In this document: in pieces, positions 62,670-64,000 of the stretch
Layout: every line of letters begins with the position of its first letter
Position numbering within the stretch: the stretch's first letter is position 1
Origin: JAGVPT01 sp963827085
GTDB lineage: Bacteria; Bacteroidota; Ignavibacteria; UBA10030; UBA8401
Length of the DNA: 64,000 nucleotides
Assembly: GCA_963827085.1 (NCBI GenBank)
Contig: CAWGZY010000005.1
Span: forward strand, 806,001 to 870,000
Direction of reading: 5' to 3'
Notes under the pieces: generated by a model
What the model saw: only the letters and a program-made list of their open reading frames with translations
Database searches by the model: none
Told to the model about the DNA's origin: nothing
Made by a program: the position numbers and the translations under genes

Positions 62670-64000
62670 ATGAAAAATTTCAGGCTTGCGTTATTGAGTA
62701 TCATTAGTTTCACTGTGTTTATCAATAATGCTTTTGCGGCAGGAACGCCGGCTGGCACTGTAGTTTCATCTCGCTCGAAGGTTGTGTACACGACGGCGAG
62801 CGGTGCGGTAAGCGATACATTGTACTCGAATACCGTCAGCTTTACGGTAGCCCAAATAGCGGCAGTCAACAGGGCACCGGCCACCAATTCGGCTACGACC
62901 TCGAGCGACAGCGTGAACGTCGACTATGCTCTTACAATAACAAACTCCGGAAACGGTACTGACAATTTTAACCTTACCAAGAACTCCTCAAAAGGATTTT
63001 CGGTAACATTGTATCATGACGCAAACGGAGATGGAATACTCGAAGCCGGTGAAATATCCGCCGGAGCCATCACCGCGACAGGTCCGCTCCCTGAGGATTC
63101 GACGTACAAAATTATGGTCAGGATTTTTGTGCCGCACAACCCGTCGTTGAACGGACAGTCAGATACTACCACAGTAACGGCCACTTCGGTTTTCGACAAC
63201 ACGAAGACGGCAAACAGCACTTTCATCACTACCGTGAATACTGTGAATTTCAGCAACCTCGGCACAGGGCTGACGGTCAATAATGCAAGTCCAAACGCCG
63301 GGCAAAACGTGATCTACACATTCACTTTTACAAACAACGGCGCCGTACCGGCAACGGGAGTGGGCATCTCCGACTTACTCTCCGGCCTGACCTACGTCTC
63401 ATCGACCACGACTTCGGGAACAGTCAATTCGTCCGGCAATCCCGTTCTGTTTAACGTCGGCACAATCAACCCGGGTGGGTCGGTGACAGTAACGATCACG
63501 CTGGCTGTCCCGAGCGGAGCGACCACGGGGACGGTGTACAACAATACAATGAATGTTACGTACACAGCCGGCCCTAATACCTTTACGTCTTCAAGTAACA
63601 CACGGTCCGTAACGGTCGGCGTAACGCGCGGAGTAGCAATCAGTCCTACTTCGATAGCTTCGACACATGAACCGGAAGATTCCATCAAGTACTATTTCAC
63701 GCTGAAGAATACCGGCAACGCAAAGGACGTACTGTTAATGTCATATAGTTCATCGTTGTCGCTCACATGGAAGTTCTACAAAGACGTTAACAACAACGGG
63801 ATTTATGACATTAATGATACTCCGTTAGCGGTTACCGACTCTGTCAATTTCAGCGACAGCCTGCACGTGATTGCGATCGCAATTACTCCGGTTGTAGGGA
63901 CAGACCTCACTCAGGATGTTACGACGTTTACGGTTACCTCGAAAGCAGACAATACAAAGTTCCAGAGTTCGATTGCAACGACAACAATCGACATCGCGGT
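62670..64000 (+). CDS. Secreted DUF11/conserved-repeat protein, 3' truncated by the window
   Basis: ATG at 62670, CGGAG 9 nt upstream; the frame stays open to base 64000. Signal peptide LALLSIISFTVFINNAFA. The mature part repeats Ig-like DUF11 units (YALTITNSGNGTDNFNL, YTFTFTNNGAVPATGV, YYFTLKNTGNAKDVLL). Two loops resemble EF-hand/dockerin-type calcium sites: DANGDGILEAGE near residue 130 and DVNNNGIYDIND near 375. Closely related in layout to the product of the gene starting at 48131, so probably a paralogue from duplication within the locus. Confidence 0.85.
   Translation, partial: MKNFRLALLSIISFTVFINNAFAAGTPAGTVVSSRSKVVYTTASGAVSDTLYSNTVSFTVAQIAAVNRAPATNSATTSSDSVNVDYALTITNSGNGTDNFNLTKNSSKGFSVTLYHDANGDGILEAGEISAGAITATGPLPEDSTYKIMVRIFVPHNPSLNGQSDTTTVTATSVFDNTKTANSTFITTVNTVNFSNLGTGLTVNNASPNAGQNVIYTFTFTNNGAVPATGVGISDLLSGLTYVSSTTTSGTVNSSGNPVLFNVGTINPGGSVTVTITLAVPSGATTGTVYNNTMNVTYTAGPNTFTSSSNTRSVTVGVTRGVAISPTSIASTHEPEDSIKYYFTLKNTGNAKDVLLMSYSSSLSLTWKFYKDVNNNGIYDINDTPLAVTDSVNFSDSLHVIAIAITPVVGTDLTQDVTTFTVTSKADNTKFQSSIATTTIDIA

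Overview
The window looks like chromosomal DNA from the Bacteroidota/Chlorobiota side of the tree, most likely an Ignavibacteria-type bacterium. Three proteins end in type IX secretion (Por) C-terminal sorting domains, two of them with the NYPNPFNP/NFPNPFNP signature. Several genes are preceded by Bacteroidota-type promoters (TTG, exactly 20 nt, TAnnTTTG). A TonB receptor sits next to a DUF4249-like lipoprotein, and the membrane pyrophosphatase has the K+-independent signature. There are no rRNA genes, no CRISPR array and no recognisable prophage. Assignment to a named genus is not possible from the sequence alone.

Layout. 1-1.9 kb: 3' part of a secreted zinc-metalloprotease-like protein, a GNAT-like protein and a small MITE-like element. 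1.9-15.3 kb: a sugar-acid island. manA and a hexuronate MFS transporter run leftward. Divergently run uxaC, an SDR mannonate oxidoreductase, a PdxB-type dehydrogenase, a LarA-family nickel-pincer epimerase, UxaE, a PfkB kinase, 6-phosphogluconate dehydrogenase, a CE15 glucuronoyl esterase and a VOC protein. Read together they suggest uptake of glucuronate/galacturonate, conversion to mannonate, C2 epimerisation to gluconate, phosphorylation, and oxidative decarboxylation to ribulose 5-phosphate. This would bypass the classical mannonate dehydratase/KDG route, no gene of which is seen here. 15.5-20.1 kb: a divergent isoprenoid-synthase-like protein, a frameshifted sialate O-acetylesterase-like gene and an alpha/beta-hydrolase esterase. 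20.2-28 kb: a permease with a stress-protein-like tail, then a TonB receptor/lipoprotein/T9SS-exported BNR-protein operon with 4-nt overlaps. 28.6-31.1 kb: a Tat plus T9SS DUF362 protein and a homocysteine methyltransferase-like gene. 31.2-32.3 kb: a second MITE copy and six tandem 88-bp repeats running into the 3' end of tRNA-Phe. 32.5-45.9 kb: housekeeping genes (hppA, APC permease, amrS-like, DinB, SRPBCC, DNA alkylation repair, pdxH, lhgO-like, tgt, yajC, ribBA, greA, CYTH). 46-46.7 kb: a third MITE copy and a tRNA Gly-Cys-Leu cluster. 47-64 kb: an HTH/B12-like-fold regulator, then a large surface-protein locus. It holds a DUF11-type protein, a frameshifted outer-membrane barrel with Ig-like N-terminus, a ~2,770-residue repeat adhesin, a smaller DUF11 protein and a DUF11-type protein running off the window.

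The least explained items are: the inferred nickel-epimerase route for hexuronates; the surface locus in which unrelated proteins share a C-terminal DUF11-like module beside an outer-membrane barrel; the tRNA-Phe tail repeat array, organised like the E. coli tyrT distal repeats; a ~141-bp element with terminal inverted repeats and a different 5-bp direct repeat at each of three sites; and a greA leader with promoter, intrinsic terminator and second promoter. Two open reading frames that look like single genes are split by one-base shifts (near 17612 and near 51740). These may be assembly indels or real mutations.
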